Both the position numbers and the translations under genes were made by a program. Positions 8,886 to 15,878 of a stretch of 20,024 nucleotides of DNA are shown piece by piece (within the stretch, counting starts at the first letter, position 1; every line of letters begins with the position of its first letter). The stretch lies in contig DAOWHM010000035.1 of NCBI GenBank assembly GCA_030641425.1, positions 1 through 20,024 of the forward strand. Direction: 5' to 3'. The DNA is from Candidatus Bathyarchaeota archaeon. GTDB taxonomy: Archaea > Thermoproteota > Bathyarchaeia > Bathyarchaeales > SOJC01. Under the pieces are notes generated by a model, which saw only the letters and a list, made by a program, of their open reading frames with translations, ran no database searches and was not told where the DNA came from.

Positions 8886-10197
8886 TTTGGAGGAACTGCT
8901 GAAGAATACAGTTCCCAAACACATGTCGAAACGTGCGTTGATTACTCTGCGTGCCAAGCTGAAGCCAATCCGCCTCTTAGTTGAACAAAGAAGGGTTCCA
9001 AACGAAGGATGGGACGACGATGTTATCGATTTCTTCCTCACGCTGTTGTCTTGGATGGATACCGACAAAGACCCTGAAGGAGCACAGATTGGTGAACGGG
9101 AAGCCAGAGTAGCCTCGCAACTTGTCTACGATCTCGCTCACGGTTTTTGTCACGGAGTTGGCAGATCAGGAAATCTTAATGCTCCTCAACCAAAAGCTGT
9201 AGGCTCATCGCTAGCTAACTCTTTGGCTAGTAGGCTTGCTTTGGACATGCTCCAGAGATGCGGAACCCCAAACCTTAGTTCTGCATGTGTACTTCCTTTA
9301 GCCACAGGCATGGCAATTGGGCTTGCAATGAGCGTTGCTAGGAACGAATCGAAAAGACGGGGAGTAATCTATCCTCGCGTCGACCACAAATCTCCACTCA
9401 AGGGTATGCAACTTGCAGGCATGGAAATCAAGACAGTTGAACCCGAGATTCATGGTGACGCCGTGCGGGTCTCAGTGGAGAAGGTGCGAAAGGCTATCGA
9501 CGCTGAAACAGCAGCAATAATGTCTACAACTACATTTTTCCCTCCTCGAGAACCAGATGATATCAAGACCTTAGCGAAACTCGCAGAGGAAGAAAACATT
9601 TTTCACATTATCAACAACGCCTATGGAGTACAAAGCAGACAAATAATGAAACTCATTCAAGGCGCCATTGATGCCGGCAGAGTTGATCTAATAATTCAGA
9701 GCACAGACAAAAACTTCCTTACGCCTGTTGGTGGAGCCATAATCGCTTCACCAGACCCAAATCTTGTTGAGAAGGTTTCACAGGCATATGCAGGCAGAGC
9801 ATCAGCAGCTCCAATCATACAATTTCTAGCAGCGATCCTATCACTAGGAATTAAAGGGTATGAGATATTGAGGGATGAGCAAGAGAGTAATCGTCAACTA
9901 TTAGAGGAGCACTTGAAGGAGATTGCTGACAGACATGACGAACGTTTGCTTGAAGTTTTTAATCCAATTGCAATTGCAATGACTCTAAATAATCATGAAG
10001 CCAAGAAGGTAGGTCACTACATGTACACTCTGAGGGTTACAGGTCCCAAGGTCATTGAGGAAACGGATTTCGGCACCTGCTGCCGAAGATACCATTCCTC
10101 CTACATAACCGTAAATGCAGCGATTGGCTCCACCAAAGAAGACATTCACTCCGCAACTCACGCACTCGAAAAAGCTCTTAAGCAAACAAAAAAGTGA
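8878..10197 (+). CDS. sepsecs: O-phosphoseryl-tRNA(Sec):selenocysteinyl-tRNA synthase
   Basis: A 439-aa PLP enzyme that converts phosphoseryl-tRNA(Sec) plus selenophosphate to Sec-tRNA(Sec), the last step of the archaeal/eukaryal pathway. The signature GRSGNLNAPQPKAVGSS (95-111) matches the P-loop-like segment of human SepSecS (GRSGDI...QPKA.GSS). NNAYGVQS (246-253) and STDK278NF carry the PLP environment and the Schiff-base lysine. PVGGAIIA and YAGRASAAP follow as in the family. The length matches archaeal homologues. The TTG start overlaps the end of PSTK-SelB by 8 bases, so the kinase/elongation factor and this synthase are made from one message. It is neither SelA nor SepCysS. Confidence 0.95.
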   Translation: MIDLEELLKNTVPKHMSKRALITLRAKLKPIRLLVEQRRVPNEGWDDDVIDFFLTLLSWMDTDKDPEGAQIGEREARVASQLVYDLAHGFCHGVGRSGNLNAPQPKAVGSSLANSLASRLALDMLQRCGTPNLSSACVLPLATGMAIGLAMSVARNESKRRGVIYPRVDHKSPLKGMQLAGMEIKTVEPEIHGDAVRVSVEKVRKAIDAETAAIMSTTTFFPPREPDDIKTLAKLAEEENIFHIINNAYGVQSRQIMKLIQGAIDAGRVDLIIQSTDKNFLTPVGGAIIASPDPNLVEKVSQAYAGRASAAPIIQFLAAILSLGIKGYEILRDEQESNRQLLEEHLKEIADRHDERLLEVFNPIAIAMTLNNHEAKKVGHYMYTLRVTGPKVIEETDFGTCCRRYHSSYITVNAAIGSTKEDIHSATHALEKALKQTKK

Positions 10198-10392
10198 GTG
10201 GCTGCAACTATCATGCAACTTCAGTGTTCTACCCAAAGAAGTCAACTTACGACTCCTTTGGAAAACAAGGTGCGCAGTAGTTACCTCAACCTGTAAACTA
10301 TAATGTGTGCATTCATGGAATTGGTCAAAGTTTAATTGGGAATAAAACAGTTCTTATGCTCTCAAGTTTAGACAATCTTAATCGGTGATAAC

Positions 10393-10440
10393 ATGGAAAT
10401 AGAGAAACTGAGGACGCGTGCGAAGGTGATGAAGAAATGA
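10393..10440 (+). CDS. Possible 15-codon leader peptide before the hydrogenase gene
   Basis: MEIEKLRTRAKVMKK is preceded by the SD-like GGTGAT (10384-10389), and its TGA overlaps the hydrogenase ATG (ATGA). Its end contains the hydrogenase SD AAGGTGAT (10423-10430). This could be a coupled leader, the relic C-terminus of a lost upstream gene such as a hydrogenase small subunit, or chance. The 195 bases between SepSecS and this ORF hold no other ORF; an AT-rich ACTATAAT near 10297 could be a promoter. Confidence 0.25.
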   Translation: MEIEKLRTRAKVMKK

Positions 10441-11897
10441 AAGAGATAGTGATAGATCCGATTACGAGACTGGAAGGTCACGGAAAAATTACTATATTCT
10501 TAAACGACGAGGGAAATGTCGAAAACGCATACTTTCAAGTTCCTGAGCTCAGAGGATTCGAACGTTTCTGCGAAGGTAGAAAAGCCGAAGACTTACCCAT
10601 CATAACTACAAGAATATGCGGAGTCTGCCCTGTTGCCCACCATATGGCAGGAGCAAAAGCCTGCGATGCTGCCCTAAACGTAGAACCACCCGAGACAGCC
10701 AAGAAGCTGAGAGAGCTAGAATACGCTGCCTATTTCATCTATGACCATATACTACACTTCTACTTCTTGGGCGGACCAGACTTCATAGTAGGTCCAGATG
10801 CCCCCCCCGCAAAGAGGAACATCCTCGGAGTGATAGAGAAAGTTGGTTTAAACATAGCCAAAGAAGTGATCAAGCATCGAGCATACGGGCAAAAGATTAC
10901 CGGCATCCTTGGTGGAAAACCAACGCATCCTGTCAGCGCATTACCTGGAGGCATGTCCAAAGCACTGTCTGAAGAAGACAGGCTGGAAATCGAAAAGATG
11001 GTGCGGAGCTGCATTGACTTTGCCAAGTTCTCCCTTGAACTCTTCGGAAACATTGTCTTAAAAAACATTGATTACGTTAATCTCATAAAAAGTGACCCTT
11101 ACCAGCTAAGAACATACTATATGGGAACCGTTGACAAGAACAACAAGGTAAACTTCTATGACGGTGACGTCAGAGTAGTCGATCCTGAAGGAAAAGAATT
11201 CGTCAAATTCACCCCTCCCGAATATTTGGACATCATCGAAGAACATGTTGAGCCTTGGACCTACGTCAAACTTCCTTACCTGAAGAAAATTGGCTGGAAA
11301 GGCTTCGTGCCCGGAAAAGATAGCGGCATCTACAGAGTTGGATCCCTTGGAAGACTGAACGTAGCAGATGGCATGGCCACTCCCCTCGCACAAGAAGAGT
11401 ACGAGACGATGTATAGTACACTTGGTGGCAAACCTGTTCATGCCACATTAGCTTTCCATTGGGCTAGACTCATCGAATTACTATACGCAACGGAACGAGC
11501 CTTAGAATTGGTTACCGACGAAAGCATAACACAGAAAGACATAAGAAATAAACCAGGCAAGCCGGGTGAAGGAGTTGGAATAGTTGAAGCCGCCAGAGGC
11601 ACACTAATTCACCATTACATATTAGATGAGAAAGCCCTAGCCAAGAAGGTTAACCTAATTGTAGCTACAACACACAATGCCCCCGGAATCTGCATGTCCG
11701 TAAAGAACGCCGCCAAGAGTCTCATCCACAATAGCAAGGTCACAGATGGATTACTGAACAAGGTAGAGATGGCCTTCCGAGCCTATGATCCCTGCCTAGC
11801 GTGTGCTACGCACTTTGCGATTGGTCAAATGCCTCTTGAAATCGAAATTTATGATAGCCAAAAGCAGCTTGTGTGTGTACGTTCACGAGGTATCTAG
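10437..11897 (+). CDS. NiFe hydrogenase large subunit, group 3 (MvhA/FrhA/HydA-like)
   Basis: This 486-aa catalytic subunit carries both metal-binding motifs: RICGVCPVAHH with C61 and C64, and DPCLACATHF with C453 and C456 near the C-terminus. About 27 residues follow H459, consistent with a precursor tail removed by a maturation protease. The start is supported by AAGGTGAT 6 bases before ATG. Overall it resembles cytoplasmic group 3 enzymes (F420-non-reducing Mvh, Frh, sulfhydrogenase alpha); the subgroup cannot be fixed by eye. The first ligand of the second motif is Cys, not the Sec found in some methanogen enzymes. No small subunit, diaphorase subunit or MvhD lies next to it, which is unusual; partners must be elsewhere or missing. 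Confidence 0.9.
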   Translation: MKEIVIDPITRLEGHGKITIFLNDEGNVENAYFQVPELRGFERFCEGRKAEDLPIITTRICGVCPVAHHMAGAKACDAALNVEPPETAKKLRELEYAAYFIYDHILHFYFLGGPDFIVGPDAPPAKRNILGVIEKVGLNIAKEVIKHRAYGQKITGILGGKPTHPVSALPGGMSKALSEEDRLEIEKMVRSCIDFAKFSLELFGNIVLKNIDYVNLIKSDPYQLRTYYMGTVDKNNKVNFYDGDVRVVDPEGKEFVKFTPPEYLDIIEEHVEPWTYVKLPYLKKIGWKGFVPGKDSGIYRVGSLGRLNVADGMATPLAQEEYETMYSTLGGKPVHATLAFHWARLIELLYATERALELVTDESITQKDIRNKPGKPGEGVGIVEAARGTLIHHYILDEKALAKKVNLIVATTHNAPGICMSVKNAAKSLIHNSKVTDGLLNKVEMAFRAYDPCLACATHFAIGQMPLEIEIYDSQKQLVCVRSRGI

Positions 11898-12025
11898 CCA
11901 TACATATGTCTATTCGCGCGCTCAACTCTCGAAACACTCAAAAAGGACCACGACTTAACGGTAAGATTTTAGAATCCCCATTCAGTATTCACAGCAAGTT
12001 AACATGCTGAGGTTTAGGGGCTAAA

Positions 12026-12829
12026 ATGAACACTAATACAAAGAGCGTTACTGTATCAAAGATTGATGTCATAACTTCACAGATGAGCAAAAAGGAAGAT
12101 CTTGTAGCACGAGAAGTTCCAGTACACATATTCATAGGCTCAATTCATTTCGTTTCCATACTTTGTTCCCCCTCAAAATTGAAGGACCTGATATTTGGAC
12201 ATCTACTCGGAGAAGGCTTGGCAAATTCAGTTGAAGACATTCTTGAAGTAGCATTCGAGGAGGGAAATCGTTGCTATGTGACTCTAAAACAAGCCAATGT
12301 GGGGGAGCACATTACCATTTCGAAGCCTTTCTCAAGGCTGATTGTTTCCTCATGTGGTAATGTGAGTTATGGATCGCTTTCTGAGTTGCTCAACCAGATT
12401 CAACTCAATCCGTTATCCCACTGGCGTCTGAAACCCCAGACGATTTCCGAATGCGTTCGAAGTTTGAACGTTCGAGCAAAAACTTTCAGGGAAACAGGTG
12501 GCGTACATGTTGCTGCACTGTTCAACCGAGATGGAACATTAGTAGTCTTAGCTGAAGATGTTGGTAGACACAACGCTGTTGACAAAGTTATTGGCAGCGC
12601 GACCCTAAGTGGAGAAAACCTGGAAGAATGTTTCCTAGCTCTGAGTGGACGAATAACCGGAGATATTGTGTTGAAAGCAGCACGTGTGGGAATCCCAATC
12701 CTAGCATCACTATCTGCAGCTGTCGATTCAGGTCTAGAGGTGGCTGAGAAGGTTGGTGCGACTCTAATAGGATTTGTGAGAGGGAGAAGAATGAATGTTT
12801 ATACATGTCCAGGGAGAATCGACATTTAA
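12026..12829 (+). CDS. fdhD: Formate dehydrogenase accessory sulfurtransferase FdhD
   Basis: A 267-aa protein with the FdhD layout: an N-terminal region containing AREVPVHIFI, an LLGEGL segment, SSC110GNV, and the strongly conserved AEDVGRHNAVDKVIG (176-190) and SGRITGDIVLKAARVGIPILAS. FdhD transfers sulfur from a cysteine desulfurase to the molybdenum/tungsten bis-MGD cofactor before insertion into formate dehydrogenase. In E. coli the active loop is CGVC (C121, C124). Here the first Cys is kept (C110) but the second is Val113. With MobA next it points to maturation of a bis-MGD enzyme, whose catalytic subunit is not in the window. Confidence 0.9.
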   Translation: MNTNTKSVTVSKIDVITSQMSKKEDLVAREVPVHIFIGSIHFVSILCSPSKLKDLIFGHLLGEGLANSVEDILEVAFEEGNRCYVTLKQANVGEHITISKPFSRLIVSSCGNVSYGSLSELLNQIQLNPLSHWRLKPQTISECVRSLNVRAKTFRETGGVHVAALFNRDGTLVVLAEDVGRHNAVDKVIGSATLSGENLEECFLALSGRITGDIVLKAARVGIPILASLSAAVDSGLEVAEKVGATLIGFVRGRRMNVYTCPGRIDI

Positions 12830-12938
12830 TCCATGGACTCATATGTGTGACCATTATTTGAGAGTAATTTTGGACGCGAGAACATGTCATATCTGTTTGG
12901 GCCATTAACAATTCCTCTTTCAAGAAAGGTGTGATTTA

Positions 12939-13619
12939 TTGGAAAAAACAGCGGTGATCCTTGCAGGTGGATTTTCCAGACGGTTTGGACAAGATAAGGG
13001 TTTTCTCATGTTGATGGGAAAGCCTTTGATTCTCCATGTTCTTGACAAGGTTTCGACCATAGTCAATCAGGTCCTAGTTATCGTCAGTTCGAAGAGCCAA
13101 GATAAGGCTTTCACACAGATTTTAAGTTCAGATGTGGAAGTAGTGGTGGACAAATACAAAACGCAAAGTCCTCTTGTTGGCGCCCTAACTGGATTCAAAA
13201 AAGCAAGAGGAAAATATTGTCTATTGTTGCCATGTGACACTCCACTCATCTCAATTCAAGTCATTTCACTTCTATTAGATTTATGCATCAACAAAGATGC
13301 AGCCATTCCCCGCTGGCCAAACAAATACATTGAACCCCTTCAAGCTGCCTATCGAACAGAGCCAGCTCTCGTCGCCGCAGAAAGTGCCCTAAAAGGAAAC
13401 AAGAGGAGAATGCATTCCATGGTTACACATTTGAGAGAAGTCAATTATGTATCAACTACAAAACTCAAACAGATAGACCCGAAACTTACGACATTTCTTA
13501 ACATCAACACACCCAAAGATATGAGAAAAGCAGAAGAAACCCTTCTAGCAATGCAATCAAAGCCTTCAAAGACAATATATGCAAACATGAACGCCAAGAA
13601 CTCAGCATTCACTTCCTGA
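12939..13619 (+). CDS. mobA: Molybdenum cofactor guanylyltransferase MobA
   Basis: A 226-aa nucleotidyltransferase: LAGGFSRRFGQDKG (9-22) is the GTP-binding loop, PCDTPLI the metal/nucleotide motif, and NINTPKDM the C-terminal family motif. It adds GMP to molybdopterin to make MGD, the cofactor form used by formate dehydrogenases. The TTG start is supported by AAAGGTGTGAT just upstream (12925-12935). The roughly 30-residue tail after NINTPKDM is poorly conserved in appearance. It sits between FdhD and the Tat genes, fitting assembly followed by export of a Mo/W enzyme. Confidence 0.88.
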   Translation: MEKTAVILAGGFSRRFGQDKGFLMLMGKPLILHVLDKVSTIVNQVLVIVSSKSQDKAFTQILSSDVEVVVDKYKTQSPLVGALTGFKKARGKYCLLLPCDTPLISIQVISLLLDLCINKDAAIPRWPNKYIEPLQAAYRTEPALVAAESALKGNKRRMHSMVTHLREVNYVSTTKLKQIDPKLTTFLNINTPKDMRKAEETLLAMQSKPSKTIYANMNAKNSAFTS

Positions 13620-13708
13620 AAAAAAGATTACCCCGCCCAATGGAAAACATTAGTGGGTATATCATTACGTTTAAATATGAAGCGGTTAGACTCCCTTTGG
13701 TGATTTCT

Positions 13709-14023
13709 ATGCTTGGTATGCAGGAAGTAGTTCTGATCCTTGCAATACTTCTGCTAGTTTTTGGCCCCACAAAGCTGCCAAAGATCGCCAGAGAACTCGG
13801 AAAAGCAATAAATGAATTCAACAAAGCAAGCTCTGGTCTAATTGCAGACACAGCTTCTAAGGAAACATCCAAGAAGGAGAAAAAGACTAAGATTCTAAAG
13901 GAGATCGCAGACAGACTTGACCTGAACACTACAGGCAAGTCGCATGATCAAGTGAAAGAAGAAGTCATAACGAAAGTGATAAATATGAAAGAAACTGTTT
14001 CTACAAAGGAGGATGAACCGTAA
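13709..14023 (+). CDS. tatA: Twin-arginine translocase subunit TatA/E, copy 1
   Basis: A 104-aa protein: a short N-terminus (MLGMQEV), one membrane helix (LILAILLLVFG), then the TatA hinge and amphipathic helix GPTKLPKIARELGKAINEF, and a charged Lys-rich cytoplasmic tail. ATG 13709 is chosen over ATG 13640 because GGTGAT (13699-13704) lies 4 bases upstream and TatA proteins start just before the membrane helix. The extra 23 residues would be non-family. TatA forms the pore-like assembly that moves folded proteins. The TAA is directly followed by the next tatA ATG. Confidence 0.9.
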   Translation: MLGMQEVVLILAILLLVFGPTKLPKIARELGKAINEFNKASSGLIADTASKETSKKEKKTKILKEIADRLDLNTTGKSHDQVKEEVITKVINMKETVSTKEDEP

Positions 14024-14284
14024 ATGTTGTTAGGTTGGCCTGAGCTGATTGTTATATTGGCCATTCTACTGCTGATATTCGGTGGTTCAAGGTTGAAGGG
14101 ACTAGCTAAAGGTCTCGGTGAAAGCGTAAGGGAGTTCAAGAAGGCAACATCTGGCGAGCAAAAAGAAGATGAAGATAACAAGGTTATCGAAGCAGCAAAA
14201 AAGTTGGGTATCGAAACTGAGGGCAAGGACACGAGTCAGATTCTGCGTGAGATGAACACAAAACTAGCTGAAATAGCCGTTTGA
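14024..14284 (+). CDS. tatA: Twin-arginine translocase subunit TatA/E, copy 2
   Basis: An 86-aa protein with the same plan as copy 1: MLLGWPELIVILAILLLIFGG membrane helix, then SRLKGLAKGLGESVREFKKA amphipathic helix and an acidic/lysine tail. Its ATG follows the stop of copy 1 with no gap, and GGAGG (14008-14012) lies inside the end of copy 1. Both tails end in a similar pattern (a helix near LGIETEGK/LDLNTTGK, then S/TxxQ), pointing to a tandem duplication followed by divergence. The two may play TatA-like and TatB-like roles. Confidence 0.9.
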   Translation: MLLGWPELIVILAILLLIFGGSRLKGLAKGLGESVREFKKATSGEQKEDEDNKVIEAAKKLGIETEGKDTSQILREMNTKLAEIAV

Positions 14285-14323
14285 TAGATCTACTTACCAC
14301 TCTACTTCATCTTGTAACGTTAG

Positions 14324-15160
14324 ATGTTGAATAACTCAATGGTTGAGGGAGAGGAAGTAGGCTTGAGTTTTCTTAGCCACACTAAGGAATTATTATACCG
14401 ATTACGTACAATTCTCTACTCAGTAATAATATCCACAATTGCTGTGATGCTCGTTCCTTTGGGTTTTGACTTCACTAATTTCTCAGTTCAGAATCCTTTC
14501 TACACTACAGTCGCCTCATACGTAATTAGAAATCTACAAAATAGCTTTCTTCCGGAGGAAGCAGAGCTTTTGCCAATGAGCTTTCTTGCTCCTCTAGAGG
14601 TCTATGTGTTTGTATCGCTCATTCTCGGAGTGATTATCAGTTTACCAGTCGTCTCTTATGAGCTATACAAATTTATCAACCCTGCTCTCTATAGCCACGA
14701 GAAGAAAGCGACCTTCCAATTTGTGCTATCTTTTTTCGGTCTGTTTGTGTTTGGCTTTGTTCTCGGCTACCTTTACATTCTGCCTGCAACAATGCGCATG
14801 CTCTTTCTATTCACTCAGTTGCTGGATCTTCCACCAAAGTACGACTTTGCCACCTTCTTTTCATTAGTTGGATTCACCCTTCTTCTATGTGGTCTACTGT
14901 TCACATTTCCCACATACATAGTCTTACTTGTTAAAGCAGGAATTCTGAAGATCAGCTCTTTGACTAAGAACCGAAGATACTTGTATGGAGGATTAATTGT
15001 TGCAATCGCCATAGTGGATCCAGAACCTGGTCTCCTAACAGAAGGTCTGGTGTTCATCCCTCTTGTGATATTAACCGAAATAAGCATAGCAATTGCCAAA
15101 CGAATTGAGAGAGATCGCGATGCACGAGAACAGTCAGATGATGCAAAAGCTTTCAGTTGA
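14324..15160 (+). CDS. tatC: Twin-arginine translocase subunit TatC
   Basis: A 278-aa polytopic membrane protein with about six predicted helices. The N-terminal FLSHTKELLYRLR matches the TatC cytoplasmic signal-peptide contact region (HLxELRxR in bacteria). After a long first external loop, FLAPLEVYVFVSLILGVIISLPVVSYELYKFINPALYSHEKK matches the family core, including the conserved FxxPxLxxxEk element. TatC recognises twin-arginine signals and recruits TatA. A second ATG five codons in is also possible; neither has a clear SD. It ends the run of + genes linking cofactor maturation and export. Confidence 0.93.
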   Translation: MLNNSMVEGEEVGLSFLSHTKELLYRLRTILYSVIISTIAVMLVPLGFDFTNFSVQNPFYTTVASYVIRNLQNSFLPEEAELLPMSFLAPLEVYVFVSLILGVIISLPVVSYELYKFINPALYSHEKKATFQFVLSFFGLFVFGFVLGYLYILPATMRMLFLFTQLLDLPPKYDFATFFSLVGFTLLLCGLLFTFPTYIVLLVKAGILKISSLTKNRRYLYGGLIVAIAIVDPEPGLLTEGLVFIPLVILTEISIAIAKRIERDRDAREQSDDAKAFS

Positions 15161-15303
15161 CTTGAGCACAATGTGCGAAGGTTTTCTTATTCTGCGTGCG
15201 TGACCCCAAAGTTAGAAACCATAAACTGAGTTCATAAAGACAAAACATTTATCTGTATGCCGATCATCGAACTGTTTTTCGAGCGATTTTAGAGGCGGTT
15301 GTA

Positions 15304-15852
15304 GTGACTCAATCAAGTTCAAGGAGCAATTGCAGGATAGAAGGAACTGTCGTTGATGATAAAGGCAAACCCATATCTGGTGCTCACGTTCAATGCGGTG
15401 AAAAGCGCACACTAACTCTGTTTGATGGCACCTACAAACTTGAGGACCTCAAGGCGTCAACTCAGATCGTTATAATTACACAAAAAGGCTTCAAAACTCT
15501 CCAAAAGACCACTGACTTAGGGGAGAAAAAGACAGAAATACTCGATTTTCGCTTGTCACCGAACACAGGATATGGAAGAATATATGGCCAAGTCTACGAT
15601 TCAAAAACCAGAAAACCCATATCCGAGGGAACGATGATTATGGTATTCCCTGCGACCAACAAACAGGTTCACATAAAACCAGCTAACGGCTCTTTTGAGT
15701 TTCCAAACCTCCCTTCTGGAACACATGAGATCTGGACATCAATTCTCGGATATCTCGACGATCTCAAAATGGTCAGTCTAAAAGAGAATGAAGAAAAACA
15801 AGTTGACTTCTACTGCAGAAAGAATGAAGCAGTTGAACCTCCTTGGGGATAA
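15304..15852 (+). CDS. Two-repeat carboxypeptidase-regulatory-like (transthyretin-fold) protein
   Basis: A 182-aa protein made of two related beta-sandwich repeats: about 10-85 (IEGTVVDDKGKPISGAHV ... DGTYKLEDL) and about 90-172 (IYGQVYDSKTRKPISEGTM ... NGSFEFPNLPSGTHEI). Both have the G-x-V-x-D...G/RKPISxA start and F/Y-x-L-PSG turn typical of the CarboxypepD_reg family. There is no signal peptide or membrane segment, unlike most members, so it may stay in the cytoplasm or leave by another route. Start GTG 15304 is supported by the upstream GAGGCGG. Its function is unknown; the family is structural or adhesive. It has its own upstream gap of about 143 bases. Confidence 0.65.
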   Translation: MTQSSSRSNCRIEGTVVDDKGKPISGAHVQCGEKRTLTLFDGTYKLEDLKASTQIVIITQKGFKTLQKTTDLGEKKTEILDFRLSPNTGYGRIYGQVYDSKTRKPISEGTMIMVFPATNKQVHIKPANGSFEFPNLPSGTHEIWTSILGYLDDLKMVSLKENEEKQVDFYCRKNEAVEPPWG

Positions 15853-15878
15853 CTCCATATTCCTAGGAAACTCAAACC

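Noticed and set aside
10198..10436. tRNA(Sec) or other tRNA gene in the largest gap near the Sec genes
   Set aside because: No GTTCGAATC-like T arm, acceptor pairing or long variable arm was seen here or in the other gaps.
11787..11806. Selenocysteine in the hydrogenase large subunit (as in some methanogen Fru/Vhu enzymes)
   Set aside because: The second Ni motif reads DPCLAC with TGC codons; there is no TGA in the frame and the C-terminus is complete.
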